This document shows, piece by piece, positions 1-9,778 of a stretch of 64,000 nucleotides of DNA. The position numbers were made by a program, and so were the translations under genes. The notes under the pieces are model-generated. The model made no database searches and was not told the origin of the DNA. It saw nothing but the letters and a program-made list of their open reading frames with translations. Origin of the DNA: Winslowiella toletana (lineage in GTDB: Bacteria > Pseudomonadota > Gammaproteobacteria > Enterobacterales > Enterobacteriaceae); contig NZ_CP134153.1 in the NCBI RefSeq assembly GCF_032164335.1, forward strand, positions 1 to 64,000, read 5' to 3'. Every line of letters starts with the position of its first letter. Within the stretch, counting starts at the first letter, position 1.

Positions 1-942
1 TTGAATAGCGGAACATTTTCCGATTCTACCTATTTCGACTGGTCGGAATACGACTTAGCGAATCTGCGTGAAGCACGCGATTCTGCTGTTGTTTCTCCGA
101 AGCGTACTCGGCGTCGTCGCGGAACACACTCGACGGCGTGTAAGTGTGCTGATCCTAAATATCTTCGATCTGCGAACTTTAGCGAGCTCCCGAAAGTACT
201 TCGGGACGGGTATCATCGTGCCCAGAAACGCCGTTTCTCGCGGCATCCGTATTTCGTGCATATGCGCATAAATGCTGGCCGTGAGCGAGATTTCCGACAG
301 GAACGCCAGCATCTCCTCGATGCACTGGCCGTTCTGCTGGTCAGCGGTTGCGACATTGCCACGTTTAACGTCGCCCTCAACAGTTCACAGATATGCAAGG
401 CGTTAAGTCCAAAAGATTCCTGGGGGGATGTAATACCTGGTGAAGAGGTCACGCCTTCCCGCATTTGCCGCGCACTCGATCTGTTAGAAAATTACGGTCT
501 TATCGAGCCGTACATGCGTCGTCTGGACCCGTACACAAAAACATACCTCCCGCGTCATGTCACTTTAACAGAGCAGTTCTTCAGGCTCCTCCAGGTCAAT
601 CTCGATCTGCTGTACAAAGAGCGTGAAGAACGTCTGCGCGCGCTGGCTGAGGGGATTCTTGCCCCTGGCGAAGTGATGTCCGTAAAAGCGGCCCGACAGC
701 GCTTCTTTGACGAGAAAGTGGCGCAGGCCCTGAAGGTTCGCCGCGAGCGAGCGATAGAACAAAAGCGCCTTTCCAGAATTGCGCGTTCTACCCAGCTCGA
801 TGACCGGCAGTTCCAGATTGCCGCTTGGCTGATCAACACGCGGCCGGAAGTCTCAGGCATGACTCCGGATGATTTCGAGTTGCTGGTCTATCATTACCTG
901 CGTCAGATCAAACTCAATTTTGACGCTGAGCCACCAGGCTAA
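1..942 (+). CDS. repA: IncFII-type replication initiator RepA
   Basis: Replication initiator of the IncFII_repA family, expected to bind the origin just downstream and start replication with host DnaA. The protein is 313 residues if read from the TTG at base 1. A very basic N-terminal part (RTRRRR near residue 36) is followed by the winged-helix-like core with the family pattern: S/T-x-x-I/V-C-R-A-L-D-L-L-E-N-Y-G-L-I near residues 153-167, then a Leu/Arg/Glu-rich helical C-terminal part. IncFII RepA proteins are usually about 280-350 residues, so this is full length or nearly so. The window begins at its first codon, so the copy-control RNA, leader peptide and true start cannot be seen; a start further upstream is possible. 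The family call is by motif pattern; it is clearly divergent from R1/R100 RepA. Confidence 0.85.
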   Translation: MNSGTFSDSTYFDWSEYDLANLREARDSAVVSPKRTRRRRGTHSTACKCADPKYLRSANFSELPKVLRDGYHRAQKRRFSRHPYFVHMRINAGRERDFRQERQHLLDALAVLLVSGCDIATFNVALNSSQICKALSPKDSWGDVIPGEEVTPSRICRALDLLENYGLIEPYMRRLDPYTKTYLPRHVTLTEQFFRLLQVNLDLLYKEREERLRALAEGILAPGEVMSVKAARQRFFDEKVAQALKVRRERAIEQKRLSRIARSTQLDDRQFQIAAWLINTRPEVSGMTPDDFELLVYHYLRQIKLNFDAEPPG

Positions 943-1391
943 CTTAACTTTCACTCCACATTTTTCCTCTACCGCCGCTGGCGGTTTTTGTGCTTCCCCG
1001 CGTTTAAAAACTGGCTGAAAAACCATCAATAAAACCTGCCGTTACGACACGCATTACCGACGAAAACCCCCTGATGAAGCAAACTGGTCATGTCCCAGTA
1101 GTTATGCACAAATATCCGCAAACATAGAAGACTTTTTACCCGCAATGACTGGAAGTATTACCCGCAAGTTTTTCTTAATCTTCTGGAAGCCCTGGGCTCT
1201 TTCTTACCATTGAACGCTTACGCGCCTTTGCCCTCTTTAAACATTCAATTAAAAAAGGATCTTATTCAGTCCCGCTTTCCTGTGGAAAACGGGGATAATG
1301 TCCGCCGCTTGCAGCGGACTACGTCCGCGCCGGTTCGGGAACAACAAATGTACCTCCCGCCACTACGCAGCGGGCATCAAACAGAGTTAGA
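943..1391. other. Putative IncFII-type origin (oriV)
   Basis: In IncFII plasmids the origin lies directly downstream of repA, and nothing convincing is coded here. A DnaA box with one mismatch to consensus, TTATGCACA, is at 1101-1109. Just after it TTACCCGCAA occurs twice (from about 1137 and 1158), which may be initiator-binding repeats. A GC-rich inverted repeat around GTCCGCCGCTTGCAGCGGAC lies near 1299-1318. A 72-codon open frame over the second half has no recognisable protein and is not called. Origin assignment rests on position and the DnaA box. Confidence 0.6.
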
Positions 1392-1534
1392 TAGTTACAA
1401 CATCCAAAATATTCACGTAAAGAACTGAACCGTGCACACCTGAACCATCACAGCCCCTCCCCACCACTGAAAAACGAGGCCGCTCCGGATCAAAGGCCCG
1501 GAACGGCCTCGTTTTTAATGATGGATGTTGTAAC
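1392..1534. terminator. Nested hairpin with strong intrinsic terminator
   Basis: The outer arms GTTACAACATCCA (about 1393-1405) and TGGATGTTGTAAC (1522-1534) are perfect inverted repeats. Inside is a GC-rich stem, ACGAGGCCGCTCCGG pairing imperfectly with CCGGAACGGCCTCGT, flanked by A-runs and T-runs (about 1468-1516), so it can terminate transcription from either side. Such a structure would insulate the origin from its surroundings. Seen directly; function inferred. Confidence 0.7.
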
Positions 1535-2017
1535 TAGAGTTCTGAGTCGCTGTGAGTCGTTTCGCTGAAGATAATGAGTAACACGCCCGTAAGCGGCCCT
1601 TACGGCCCGCTAACGCGGAGATACGCCCCGACTGCGGCTGCACCTTGTCGTGACCACTCCGACGGCGCACAAAAGCTTCTGTATCGCGTTTAGCGGGTTT
1701 TGGTCTGGCAGGGCGAAGGGATGGATTGGTGGAATCTATCAACAACGTAACCGGCTGCGCCGGGCTACGGCGCCGATCTCTCACTGAGCCATATTCACCA
1801 TCAACTGGCGCCTCTATGTCGCTTCGCGCCATTCAGTGGACCGGCTGCGCACTGCTCACCAGTCCAGTATGCATGTGATATAAACGGTTATGTTTATAGG
1901 GGTTATACGCCGGAACCGCCAAAATTTTGTATATCATGGTGTAGTGAATGGGGTCAGCCAACTTAAATAGAAAGAGGATATCTGTAGATGCTGCAGAGGT
2001 AATCAAAGGGGGAAACT
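1535..2017. other. Gene-free spacer downstream of the origin
   Basis: No supported gene. The reverse strand is open for 105 codons (1515-1832) but the translation is Arg/Ser/Pro-rich, runs into the terminator arm and matches nothing recognised. The stretch TTACGGCCCGCTAACGCGGA near 1602 lies in GC-rich sequence of the kind found beyond IncFII origins. Confidence 0.4.
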
Positions 2018-2176
2018 ATGGCCAAAGGAAAAGTCTATACCATTCAAATTACGGGGCTTGCGGCAGATGACTACTGGTTCGGAGAGCAAAGACAATCGGA
2101 TGCAAATACTGAATGGCGGGATACCTGGGGTCAGTTTGGATATCGAAAATTATTGTACGTTAAGGCTAAATTTTAA
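2018..2176 (+). pseudogene. Small gene cut by the Tn3-family transposon
   Basis: An ATG at 2018 with a good ribosome site (AAGGGGGAA just upstream) opens a frame starting MAKGKVYTIQITGLAADD. Only about 36 codons are native: from 2127 the frame reads into the transposon's left inverted repeat and stops at 2176. No continuation is found beyond the right end at 6870. Product unknown; presumably the 5' end of a gene interrupted by the insertion or by a later deletion. Confidence 0.5.
2127..2165 (+). repeat. Left terminal inverted repeat of the Tn3-family element
   Basis: 39 bp starting GGGGTCAGTTTGGATATCG. It matches the complement of 6832-6870 at 38 of 39 positions. It lies within the reading frame of the truncated gene that starts at 2018. 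Confidence 0.92.
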
Positions 2177-2308
2177 ACACAAGCCACACTTTCACAAAGC
2201 GCCTTGGGTATCGTATGCCTGTGTAGCGCAGTAGCCGTCGTGTCTATTTTATGAGATACGAATTAACGCAGATTTTGAGATTCTTTGTTTGATGAGAGAT
2301 TTCTAAAC

Positions 2309-3055
2309 TCAAATTGTGTATTTCTTTCTGTATCTGGCCGGAGTTTCGTTTATCAGCTTACTGAACTGACGATGGAAGTAGCTAATGCCCTGAAAGCCAC
2401 ATTGCATGGCCACGACACTCAGAGGAAGGGGAGTTGTTCGCAGTAAAAAGCAGGCTTTTTTTATTCTCATTTGTAGCAGATATTCGCTAAATGAGAGGCC
2501 AATGAAGTCGTTCATATCACGCTTTACAGCACTGATACTACAGTAGGACTGTTCAGCCACCTGTTGTAACGTTAGCGGCGTTGTGAAATTTTTATCTATA
2601 AAATCAAGAATCATTTCGACGCGCTGATTGCGGTAAGGCAGAGACGGAGGCCTTTCAGATATATGTTGAATGTCCTTATCTTCAAGCAACAGCTCAAATA
2701 GCGCAATCAATAGGCTAAGACGCGTTAGCGGCGATTGGTGATCGGTTATCTTTCTGAATAACGGCTCACACGATTTCGCGCATTTAGTCGAAAAGTGAAT
2801 AGCGGGAGCTGCCAGCGATAAAAGTTGGCTAATGGTGCGATACTCTTCCATTCCATTGAGCAACAGCCGTTTAAACCATGTTTCAGGGATTAAAATCACA
2901 AAAACTTCACTTGGTGGCGTATCTGAAGCACTTTCCCATGAATGGGGCTTGTTAGGGGCGATGAAAACCAAGTCGGGCGTACTGTAAACGGAAACATGGT
3001 TACCGATATAGCGCTTACCTTCACTATGCAGCGTCAGCTCATTAGCTCATTTGTG
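2309..3055 (-). pseudogene. AraC-family regulator, 5'-truncated passenger gene
   Basis: The C-terminal 100 residues are a clear AraC/XylS DNA-binding domain with two helix-turn-helix units (first LTLQQVAEQSYCSISAVKRD, second LSVVAMQCGFQGISYFHRQF, ending near PARYRKKY). Upstream is the last part of a cupin-type N-terminal domain (..DLVFIAPNKPHSW..). The frame can be followed back to about 3055, where a stop occurs and the resolvase gene ends (3079), so the first ~40-60 residues of a normal ~270-residue regulator are missing. An alternative TTG start at 2971 would give 220 residues. No obvious target gene is in the transposon. Probably inactive or altered in effector sensing. Confidence 0.75.
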
Positions 3056-3078
3056 TTGCAGCACAGCGGTACAAAAGC

Positions 3079-3723
3079 TTACCGCATGTTCTGCTTATGT
3101 CGGTACAGCGCCTGGATGCGACAAATCTGAGAGGGGCTGTACCCTGTAGCATCTGCTGTTTCACGTATACTCAGGTTCTTAACCTGCCGGTAATAAAGGA
3201 CTTTCTGATGCCGCTCCTGATCGGCCTGCTTGCCCCGGTATTTACCCAGCGTATGCGCCCGTTCAATTCCCTGTCTTTGCCGCTGGCGACGACTCAGCCA
3301 GTCCTTATGCGACATTGCGGCCATCAGATCGATAAGCATATTGTTGATGGCGGTTATCACGGCACGGGTGACTGGGTCTGCGTGCGAAGCGTCTTTATCT
3401 GACAGCGCCTGCCATGAGGTGGGTACATCTAGGCTGACAATCCGCAGCTCATGTTGTTCTATCTGCTTTTTCAGCGTCATCCAGTCGCTGTTACTCAAAC
3501 GGGTCAGACGATCTATCTGTTCTACCAGCAGGATATCATTGTGGTGACTGTCCATCAGTAAGCGCCCCAGTTCCGGACGGTCAAGCTTTGTCCCGCTGAT
3601 ATTTTCCCGGTAGTAGCTGGCGATTTTATGTCCCCGTTCCTGGACGAACCGCTCCAGCATCTCTTTTACCCGATCGGCGAACTGGTCTTCCGTCGATGCC
3701 CTCAAATAAGCTCTGATGAACAT
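3079..3723 (-). CDS. tnpR: Serine recombinase / resolvase TnpR
   Basis: 214-residue small serine recombinase that would resolve transposition cointegrates at the adjacent res site. The N-terminal catalytic domain begins FIRAYLRASTEDQ, with the nucleophile serine at residue 10 and the conserved QIDRLTRLS motif near residues 68-76. A C-terminal helix-turn-helix (SIRETADATGYSPSQICRI) follows. Intact, and divergent from tnpA across a 167-bp gap, the usual Tn3-family plan, so it may also repress tnpA. It is the only complete gene of the transposon. Confidence 0.88.
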   Translation of the reverse strand: MFIRAYLRASTEDQFADRVKEMLERFVQERGHKIASYYRENISGTKLDRPELGRLLMDSHHNDILLVEQIDRLTRLSNSDWMTLKKQIEQHELRIVSLDVPTSWQALSDKDASHADPVTRAVITAINNMLIDLMAAMSHKDWLSRRQRQRQGIERAHTLGKYRGKQADQERHQKVLYYRQVKNLSIRETADATGYSPSQICRIQALYRHKQNMR

Positions 3724-3737
3724 TTTTCCACCGCATT

Positions 3738-3787
3738 ATCGCATTTAGGTTATTGCATTTAATATATCGCATATAGGTTATGTCATT
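3738..3787. promoter_or_regulatory. Candidate res site between tnpR and tnpA
   Basis: Two near-identical 22-bp direct repeats, ATCGCATTTAGGTTATTGCATT (3738-3759) and a copy starting ATCGCATATAGGTTATG (3766-3787), begin 28 bp apart in the divergent promoter region. This position and spacing suit resolvase subsites. Seen directly; binding inferred. Confidence 0.55.
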
Positions 3788-3890
3788 CATTGTGTGCCGT
3801 CACGTTTTGATTATGGCGTCAGGGTGTACCCTTATGCGAGAAGCATTTTTGTTAAAAATACCGCACCGAATAATTTATGAGGGAAACTAT

Positions 3891-6847
3891 ATGGCAAGGA
3901 GGCAGATTCTTTCTCTTTCGGAAAGAGAATCTTTACTGGCATTACCGGACGATGAGTTAACGCTGACACGAATGGCGTATTTTAGTGAGCATGATCTGGC
4001 GCTTATCAGTGCTCACCGTAAACCCGCCAGCCGTTTTGGTTTTGCCGTCCTTCTTTGCTATCTGAAAAATGTCGGCTTTGCACCGGATAAAAAAATCCCA
4101 CTCTCTGATGCGCTGCTGAAGCATATCGCCAGCAGGTTAAAACTTACCGGGGATCTCTGGCCTGCTTACCTTTCCGGCAGGGAAACCACGCGACGCGAAC
4201 ATTTAGCCGAACTGTACCGCTATCTTTACGTAAAAGCATTCACCGGCAAAATACAGCAGGACTGCATTACACATCTGCAGCCGATGGCGACGCGCACCGA
4301 TAAAGGTATTCTCCTGGCCGAAGAACTGCTGGTCTGGCTCCGGCAGAACAACGTGATAATCCCCGCGATTGATGTCGTGGAACGTACCTGTGCGGAGGCC
4401 ATGGCTGGCGGCGATAAAATCGTATTTCAGACCCTGAATGCCTCGTTAACTTCGGCTCACAGGGATGCCCTGGATCGTTTGCTTGAGTCCTCAGATAATC
4501 AGCCTTCCAGGCTGACATGGCTTCTGCAACCGCCGGGTAAAATCAATGGTAAGAACGTGCTGCAACACCTTGATCAGCTCAGCAGCATTGAATCGCTGGC
4601 ATTACCTTAAGGTATAGAGCGTAACATTCACCAGAACCGGTTGCTGAAACTGGCGCGGGAAGGCCGAAAGATGAGCAGCCGGGATTTGACCCGATTTTCA
4701 GCAGCCCGGCGTCATGCGATCCTGGTATGCGTGCTGGAAGAAGCCAGAGCCACACTGACAGACGAAGTGATTGAGCTGCATGAGCGAATGCTGAAAAGCC
4801 TGTTCAGTAAAGCCAAAAGAACACAGGCTGAGCGCCTTCAGCAGACCGGAAAGCTGATCCAGTCAAAACTGAGGCAATACATCGATGTCGGTCAGGCGCT
4901 GTCTGAAGCCCGTGATTGCGGTGGCGATCCATGGCTCGCAATAGAAAACATAATGCCATGGCCTGAATTTGTCGCCAGTCTGGAGGAAACACGCCATCTC
5001 GCCCGAAAGAATAACTTTGACCCGCTGCATATTATTACCGAGAAATACAGCACATTACGGAAATATGCCCCGCGCATGTTGTCCGCTTTGCAGTTAGTCG
5101 CCATCCCGGCAGCGCAACCTCTGGCCGATGCGCTGGTTGTGATCAAAGACATGTACCGGAAGCAATCCCGCAAAGTACCGGCGACGGCACCGCTTGAGTT
5201 TGTCCCTGAAAGCTGGCGCAAGGTAGTGATGACTCCGGCGGATATTGACCGGCAGTACTATGAATTTTGTGCGCTCAGCGAGCTTAAGGGGGCGTTGCGT
5301 TCCGGGGACATCTGGGTCAGAGGCTCACGGCGCTACAAAAACTTTGATGATTACCTCATACCCGAAAAGGACTTTGACAAACTCACACCGGCGCTGCCAC
5401 TGCCCGTATCAGCTGATTATCATGAGTACATTACCAGCCGTATGACCCTGCTTCAGTCCAGACTTGAAGAGGTCAATGCCATGGCCGCGCGTGGTGAACT
5501 GCCCGATGTGGAAATATCTGACAGGGGAGTAAAAGTCTCTCCGCTGGATAACTGCGTCCCGGTGCAGGTTTCACCGCTGGCAGAGCTGATTTACAGCATG
5601 CTACCGCGCCCTAAAATCACGGAAATTCTCGATGAGGTAAACAGCTGGACGACGTTTACCCGGCATTTTTCGCATATAAAAAATGACATTACCCGTCCCG
5701 ATACCCGCCTGCTCCTCACCACCATCCTTGCGGATGGCATCAATCTTGGTCTGACCAAAATGGCGGAAGCCTGCCCCGGAAGCACCAAATCATCACAGGA
5801 AGATATCCAGGCATGGTACATCCGCGAAGAAACCTATTCAGCCGCCCTCGCAGAGCTGGTAAACGCGCAGGGAAAAGACCACTTGCGGCATTCTGGGGAG
5901 ACGGGACAACGTCATCATCAGACGGGAAGAATTTCAGAACAGGCAGCTCAGGCCGCTACGCAGGACAGGTTAACCCGAAATAAGGGCAGGAGCCCGGACG
6001 TCAGTTTTATACCCATATTTCGGATCAATACAGCCCGTTTTATACCTGCATAATCAGTCGGGTCAGGGATTCAACCCATGTGCTCGATGGCTTGCTGTAC
6101 CACGAAAGCGACCTGGAAATCAGGGAGCATTACACCGATACCGCGGGTTTCACCGATCATGTCTTTGCCCTGTTGCATCTGCTGGGATTTGCGTTTTGTC
6201 CGCGAATCAGGTGTCTCCACGACAAAAAGCTGTTTATCAAAGAGAAAGCGGACCAATACCCGGCGCTTCAGTCACTGATATCAACGACCAGCCTGAATCT
6301 GAAAGAGATAGAAATTCACTGGCGCGAAGTGCTGCGCCTGGCGACCTCGATAAAGCAGGGAACCGTGACGGCATCCCTGATGCTGAAAAAACCCTAGGCA
6401 AAACGGACTTGCCAAAGCACTGAGAGAAATTGGCCGCATTGAGCGAACGCTGTTTATGCTCGACTGGTTCCGCGATCCTGCACTGCGTCGGCGAGTACAG
6501 GCGGGGCTGAATAAAGGTGAGGCACATAGCGCACTGGCGCGGGCGGTATTTATGCACCGGCTGAGAGAAATCAGGGACAGGAAGCCGGAAAATCAGAGCT
6601 ATCGCGGCAGTGGACTAACGCTTCTGACGGCTGCGATCTTGCTATGGAATACTGTGTATATGGAAGGGGCGATCGATGCCCTGAAGCGTAAGGACTAAAG
6701 ATCAACGAACAACTGCTGTCGCATTTGTCGCCGTTAGGCTGGGAGCACATCAATCTGACAGGCGATTGGATACCGGCTTCCGGTAAGTTTCGTCGGCTAA
6801 GGCCCGCTAAAGTAGAAAGGTCAAAAAACAACCTTGACGTACAATAA
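3891..6847 (+). pseudogene. tnpA: Tn3-family transposase TnpA, multiply disrupted
   Basis: The reading starts at MARRQILSLSERESLLALP with a ribosome site (GAGGGAAAC). Conceptual translation follows a Tn3 TnpA to the end, but with at least five lesions: a TAA at 4608 where the family has Glu (..LP*GIERNIHQNRLLKLAREG); a frameshift near 5875; a TAA near 5984 where Tyr is expected ([20 protein letters not shown]); a frameshift near 6390 before [19 protein letters not shown]; and another near 6692 after ALKRK. The catalytic acidic residues are still recognisable ([22 protein letters not shown]). The last codons lie in the right inverted repeat. Non-functional. Confidence 0.92.
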
Positions 6848-6870
6848 TTTTCGATATCCAAACTGACCCC
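6832..6870 (-). repeat. Right terminal inverted repeat of the Tn3-family element
   Basis: 39 bp, complementary to 2127-2165 with a single mismatch (G for A five bases from the inner end). It ends at CCCC, followed at once by TTAAAGGGG, which is homologous to the sequence just upstream of the major pilin start at 20764. Confidence 0.92.
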
Positions 6871-7675
6871 TTAAAGGGGTATTTAAATTACAATTTAATA
6901 AGCCCTGCTTACATCACAAGTTGATCAGGGCTAACGCAACATCCATTGTGTCTGACGAGAGAATTTTGAATAATGTAACCAATAGTAATGCCACGTAACC
7001 TGTTACGGAATCATAAATTAACTTAGCTATTTACTTTAAATAATCATAGGAATTACCCTTAGGAAAAGATCCTTAGGACTTTTCCGTGTAAATACGATTT
7101 TTTCACGATTCTTTTGATTGATAGCTAATATCAAACCTTTCGAAGCAACGCTATTCTTGCAAAAAAGAATGTTCCAAAAAACATATTTCAAGCGAGACAA
7201 ATAAAATAAAAACAATAAACCGAAACGTCAGACCAGTTAGTCAATTTATATCGTGAGATTACAACAAAAAACCTTAAAGTAGCATAAAATATCGCAATCA
7301 ATGAAAACCTATAATTTATACCCACAAATAAGATAGTATCGATAAATTCTACATATATAGTGTAAAACACTGGAATTTGTTCAACTTTCAATCAATAAAT
7401 GAAGCAAAACACTAAAAACAACTGCTCAAATAAAAAACAATGGATAGTAAAGAAACGTAATATATAATTATTGAGGTGGCGTGATTCAGGATGTTATCCT
7501 GGCAAACCAATCAAAGGCGACACATAACAAAATCGTAACAAACCATCTTAATCGGAAGAAAATACATGTAATCAACATAGTTGATCTCAAAACTTCTTAT
7601 GAGAGTACAGGCAGTGAAAAATAATATCCAATCACGCCTTCATTTATTCTTAAAATTATTGGGGATTGCCAACTA
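6871..7675. promoter_or_regulatory. Left copy of the duplicated fimbrial control region
   Basis: An AT-rich, gene-free 805 bp upstream of the first FaeA-like gene. Read on this strand it aligns by eye with the complement of 19926-20763. Shared blocks include CTTAAAGG at the pilin-proximal end, the AGCCCT...AGGGCT hairpin (6901-6932), AATAATGTAACCAA (6969), CGAAGCAACGCTATTCTT (7141-7158) and ATTATTGAG..GATTCAG..GTTATCCTG (about 7467-7502). It therefore once faced a fimbrial gene on the reverse strand, now replaced by the transposon. GATC sites occur at 6923, 7068 and 7583. Confidence 0.75.
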
Positions 7676-7948
7676 ATGAACCTTTTTCCCTCCAGTAAAT
7701 ACGCACCTCGGAAAGCTTTGCATCATAAGATAATACAGTCTCTTAAAAGAATCGCTCCGCCCGCTGACGGGGATAATTTTCCACCACAATCTGAATGGCC
7801 TTCGACACGACAGATAGCTGACAATAACGATATCAGTATCTATAAAGCGCGCCTTTTACTCCTGGAGCTGTTAACCAGTAATCAGGTGATGGTCAGTGAT
7901 CATTCAATAAAACATTCGCTTCGCTGGTATCCGCGTAGCGAGAGTTAG
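7676..7948 (+). CDS. FaeA/PapI-like fimbrial regulator (left copy)
   Basis: 90 residues containing a small winged helix-turn-helix: PSTRQIADNNDISIYKARLL (about residues 42-61) followed by a short wing ending HSLRWYP. Size and fold match the FaeA/PapI group, which act with Lrp at GATC-containing promoters of P-type and K88-type fimbriae. About 75% identical by eye to the protein encoded at 19653-19925, and both lie beside the same duplicated control region. Its present neighbour downstream, 28 bp away, is pglL, so it may now control or be co-transcribed with the glycosylation genes. DNA target unproven. Confidence 0.7.
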   Translation: MNLFPSSKYAPRKALHHKIIQSLKRIAPPADGDNFPPQSEWPSTRQIADNNDISIYKARLLLLELLTSNQVMVSDHSIKHSLRWYPRSES

Positions 7949-7976
7949 CCCGCTCTTTAATGCAGAGGAACTGACT

Positions 7977-9653
7977 TTGCCAGCCAGTATCAACTTGTTC
8001 ATGACATGCATCATTTTTATGACAATACCTTTTTTTTGGCTTAAAAAATCGCCTGAAAAGAAGGCTGTCACAGTAACCTCTGCATTCTGTGTACTCCTCT
8101 TGGGAGTATGTATTCTCATCATTCCTCTGGCCTATACGTCAGGCAACCATCTTTTTCATGCTGCCTGCCGTATCACGGGGATGATCATCGGCATCTTTTT
8201 TCTCTTTTCCTGCCTTCAGAGGCGCTATTGCCAGCAGACTTTTTTATGGCTGGTATGCGGGCTGCTTTTTATCGTCATCCTGCAGGTGATCGTAAGTTAT
8301 CAACAGGTTTTTGCACCTTATAGTGGCTGGATTCCCTTGTACGGGCAACGCATATACGGCACATTCTTTCAACCCAATTTACTGGGCAGCTTTGTTGCCA
8401 CCGGCCTGGCACTGGTTTTAACTCTGCTTTTACTACCTAGAATGACTCTTAAAGCCAACATTCCTGAGCGCTGCCGCCAGTGCGTACTGATGATACTGTT
8501 GATGGCATTTTCGGCAATCCTAGTATTGATACAGTCCCGTGCTGGTTGGATAGGTGCGATTACCACCACACTGTTGCTACTTTTCCGTTTTGGCAGACTC
8601 AACTCAAAGCTGAGCATCGTGGCAATGATCGCTTTAACTGTTGGTGTGCTTTTAGGGATATATTACTTGTTGTGGGATAGCTCTTCTCACGTGATTCAGA
8701 TTACTCATGAGGCCAGCAATCACGCACGCTGGACGATGTTACGTGACACCCTGGCGATGATTGTTGAAAGGCCTTTTCTCGGTTGGGGATACGGCAGCTT
8801 TGAATACAGCTTTCAGCATTTTCGCATCAGTCGGCTCCCACCTATCGCCGTTACCGAAATCGCCCGCCATCCCCATAATGAAATATTACTGTGGGTTGTT
8901 GAGGGCGGGATCGTGGGTCTGCTGGGCGTCATCGTTATTCTGGTAGGCATTTGCTTCATAATTCGTCAGGCCCTTCATCATGATCGGATCGCCTTTGCCG
9001 TCGGCCACAATATGGCTGGCGTACCAACGGCTCTGTGTATTGCACTACTTCCGATAGCCATTCACACACAGCTGGAGTTTCCGTTCTATATCTCAATGCT
9101 ACATTTTGCTGTTTTTCTGCTTTTGCTTGCCATGGCGGATCGTATAAGCAGTGAAGAAGGCAATCAGCAGCATATGCTGCCAGTTGTCAATGACGTAATG
9201 ATAAAGACGGCAATGTTAACCCTCACGTTAGTTTTGATTTTAGCGGGAAGCTTTTCGCTGAATGGCAGTCTTGCACTGGCAGAAACCGAAAAATTCGGTA
9301 TGGAGGACGTCACACCGTTAAAGGCGTTGCCGGCCATATCCCGTTTTTTGAATCATGAACGAGTGATCTTTGATGAACAGGTCAATGCTCTGCTGACCTA
9401 TAACCACTCCCGGGATGAAAGATTACTGGAGCAATATAGCCAGTGGGCACAGGGTTATTTGCAGCATCGGATCGATAAGAACGTTTATGCAAGCCTTATC
9501 ATGATATTGCAGCACCAGCATCGATTTGAGATGGCTGAACTGTATCGTAGGGATGCGGTTCTGTTATTCCCGGGCGATTTTCGTTTTTCAGCGTTGACAG
9601 AGGAAAATAAAAACAGAATAGAAGCCACTTCTGGCGTTAATAAATCGGTTTGA
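7977..9653 (+). CDS. PglL/PilO-type O-oligosaccharyltransferase
   Basis: 558-residue inner-membrane protein of the Wzy/WaaL/PglL superfamily, predicted to move a lipid-linked glycan onto Ser/Thr of exported proteins. About eleven hydrophobic segments are seen. A large periplasmic loop carries the signature RHPHNEILLWVVEGGIVGL, and a later segment has IHTQLEFPFYISMLHF; both patterns are characteristic of the protein-glycosylating PglL/PilO branch rather than O-antigen ligase. SRAGWIG (about residue 187) is also typical. A soluble C-terminal ~150 residues resembles the Wzy_C_2 extension. The start is taken at TTG 7977; ATG 8001 is an alternative. The downstream lipoprotein gene overlaps closely, implying one operon. 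A degenerate second start of this gene exists near 19525-19625. Confidence 0.8.
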   Translation: MPASINLFMTCIIFMTIPFFWLKKSPEKKAVTVTSAFCVLLLGVCILIIPLAYTSGNHLFHAACRITGMIIGIFFLFSCLQRRYCQQTFLWLVCGLLFIVILQVIVSYQQVFAPYSGWIPLYGQRIYGTFFQPNLLGSFVATGLALVLTLLLLPRMTLKANIPERCRQCVLMILLMAFSAILVLIQSRAGWIGAITTTLLLLFRFGRLNSKLSIVAMIALTVGVLLGIYYLLWDSSSHVIQITHEASNHARWTMLRDTLAMIVERPFLGWGYGSFEYSFQHFRISRLPPIAVTEIARHPHNEILLWVVEGGIVGLLGVIVILVGICFIIRQALHHDRIAFAVGHNMAGVPTALCIALLPIAIHTQLEFPFYISMLHFAVFLLLLAMADRISSEEGNQQHMLPVVNDVMIKTAMLTLTLVLILAGSFSLNGSLALAETEKFGMEDVTPLKALPAISRFLNHERVIFDEQVNALLTYNHSRDERLLEQYSQWAQGYLQHRIDKNVYASLIMILQHQHRFEMAELYRRDAVLLFPGDFRFSALTEENKNRIEATSGVNKSV

Positions 9654-9778
9654 TATTCAAACTAACCAGTGTCCATCAATCGCACACGCAATGTACGAAA
9701 TGGACTTTCGCCGCAACAAAATTAAGTTACTGGCTGCATATAAAGAAACCAGTACTTTGTGATGAGAGCATTATTGTT

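Larger units (their letters stand above)
2127..6870. mobile_element. Tn3-family transposon (4.74 kb), defective
   Basis: Bounded by 39-bp terminal inverted repeats with one mismatch, each beginning GGGGTCAGTTTGGATATCG reading inward, the size and GGGG start typical of Tn3-family ends. Inside are a divergent serine resolvase, a res-like site, a Tn3-type transposase pseudogene whose frame ends inside the right repeat, and an AraC-like passenger next to the resolvase. The five bases before the left end (TACCT) and after the right end (TTAAA) differ, so no target duplication remains; one flank has been lost or recombined. With tnpA broken the element can only move if transposase is supplied from elsewhere. 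Confidence 0.9.

Noticed and set aside
1210..1428. 72-codon frame in the origin region
   Set aside because: Overlaps inverted repeats of the origin and resembles no replication protein.
1515..1832. 105-codon reverse-strand frame after the IncFII origin
   Set aside because: Starts inside the terminator arm, biased composition, no family resemblance and no ribosome site.
4608..6692. Reading tnpA as several short genes
   Set aside because: All pieces are consecutive segments of one Tn3 transposase separated by stops and frameshifts.
7188..7391. 67-codon reverse-strand frame in the left control region
   Set aside because: AT-rich low-complexity frame not conserved in the homologous right copy.
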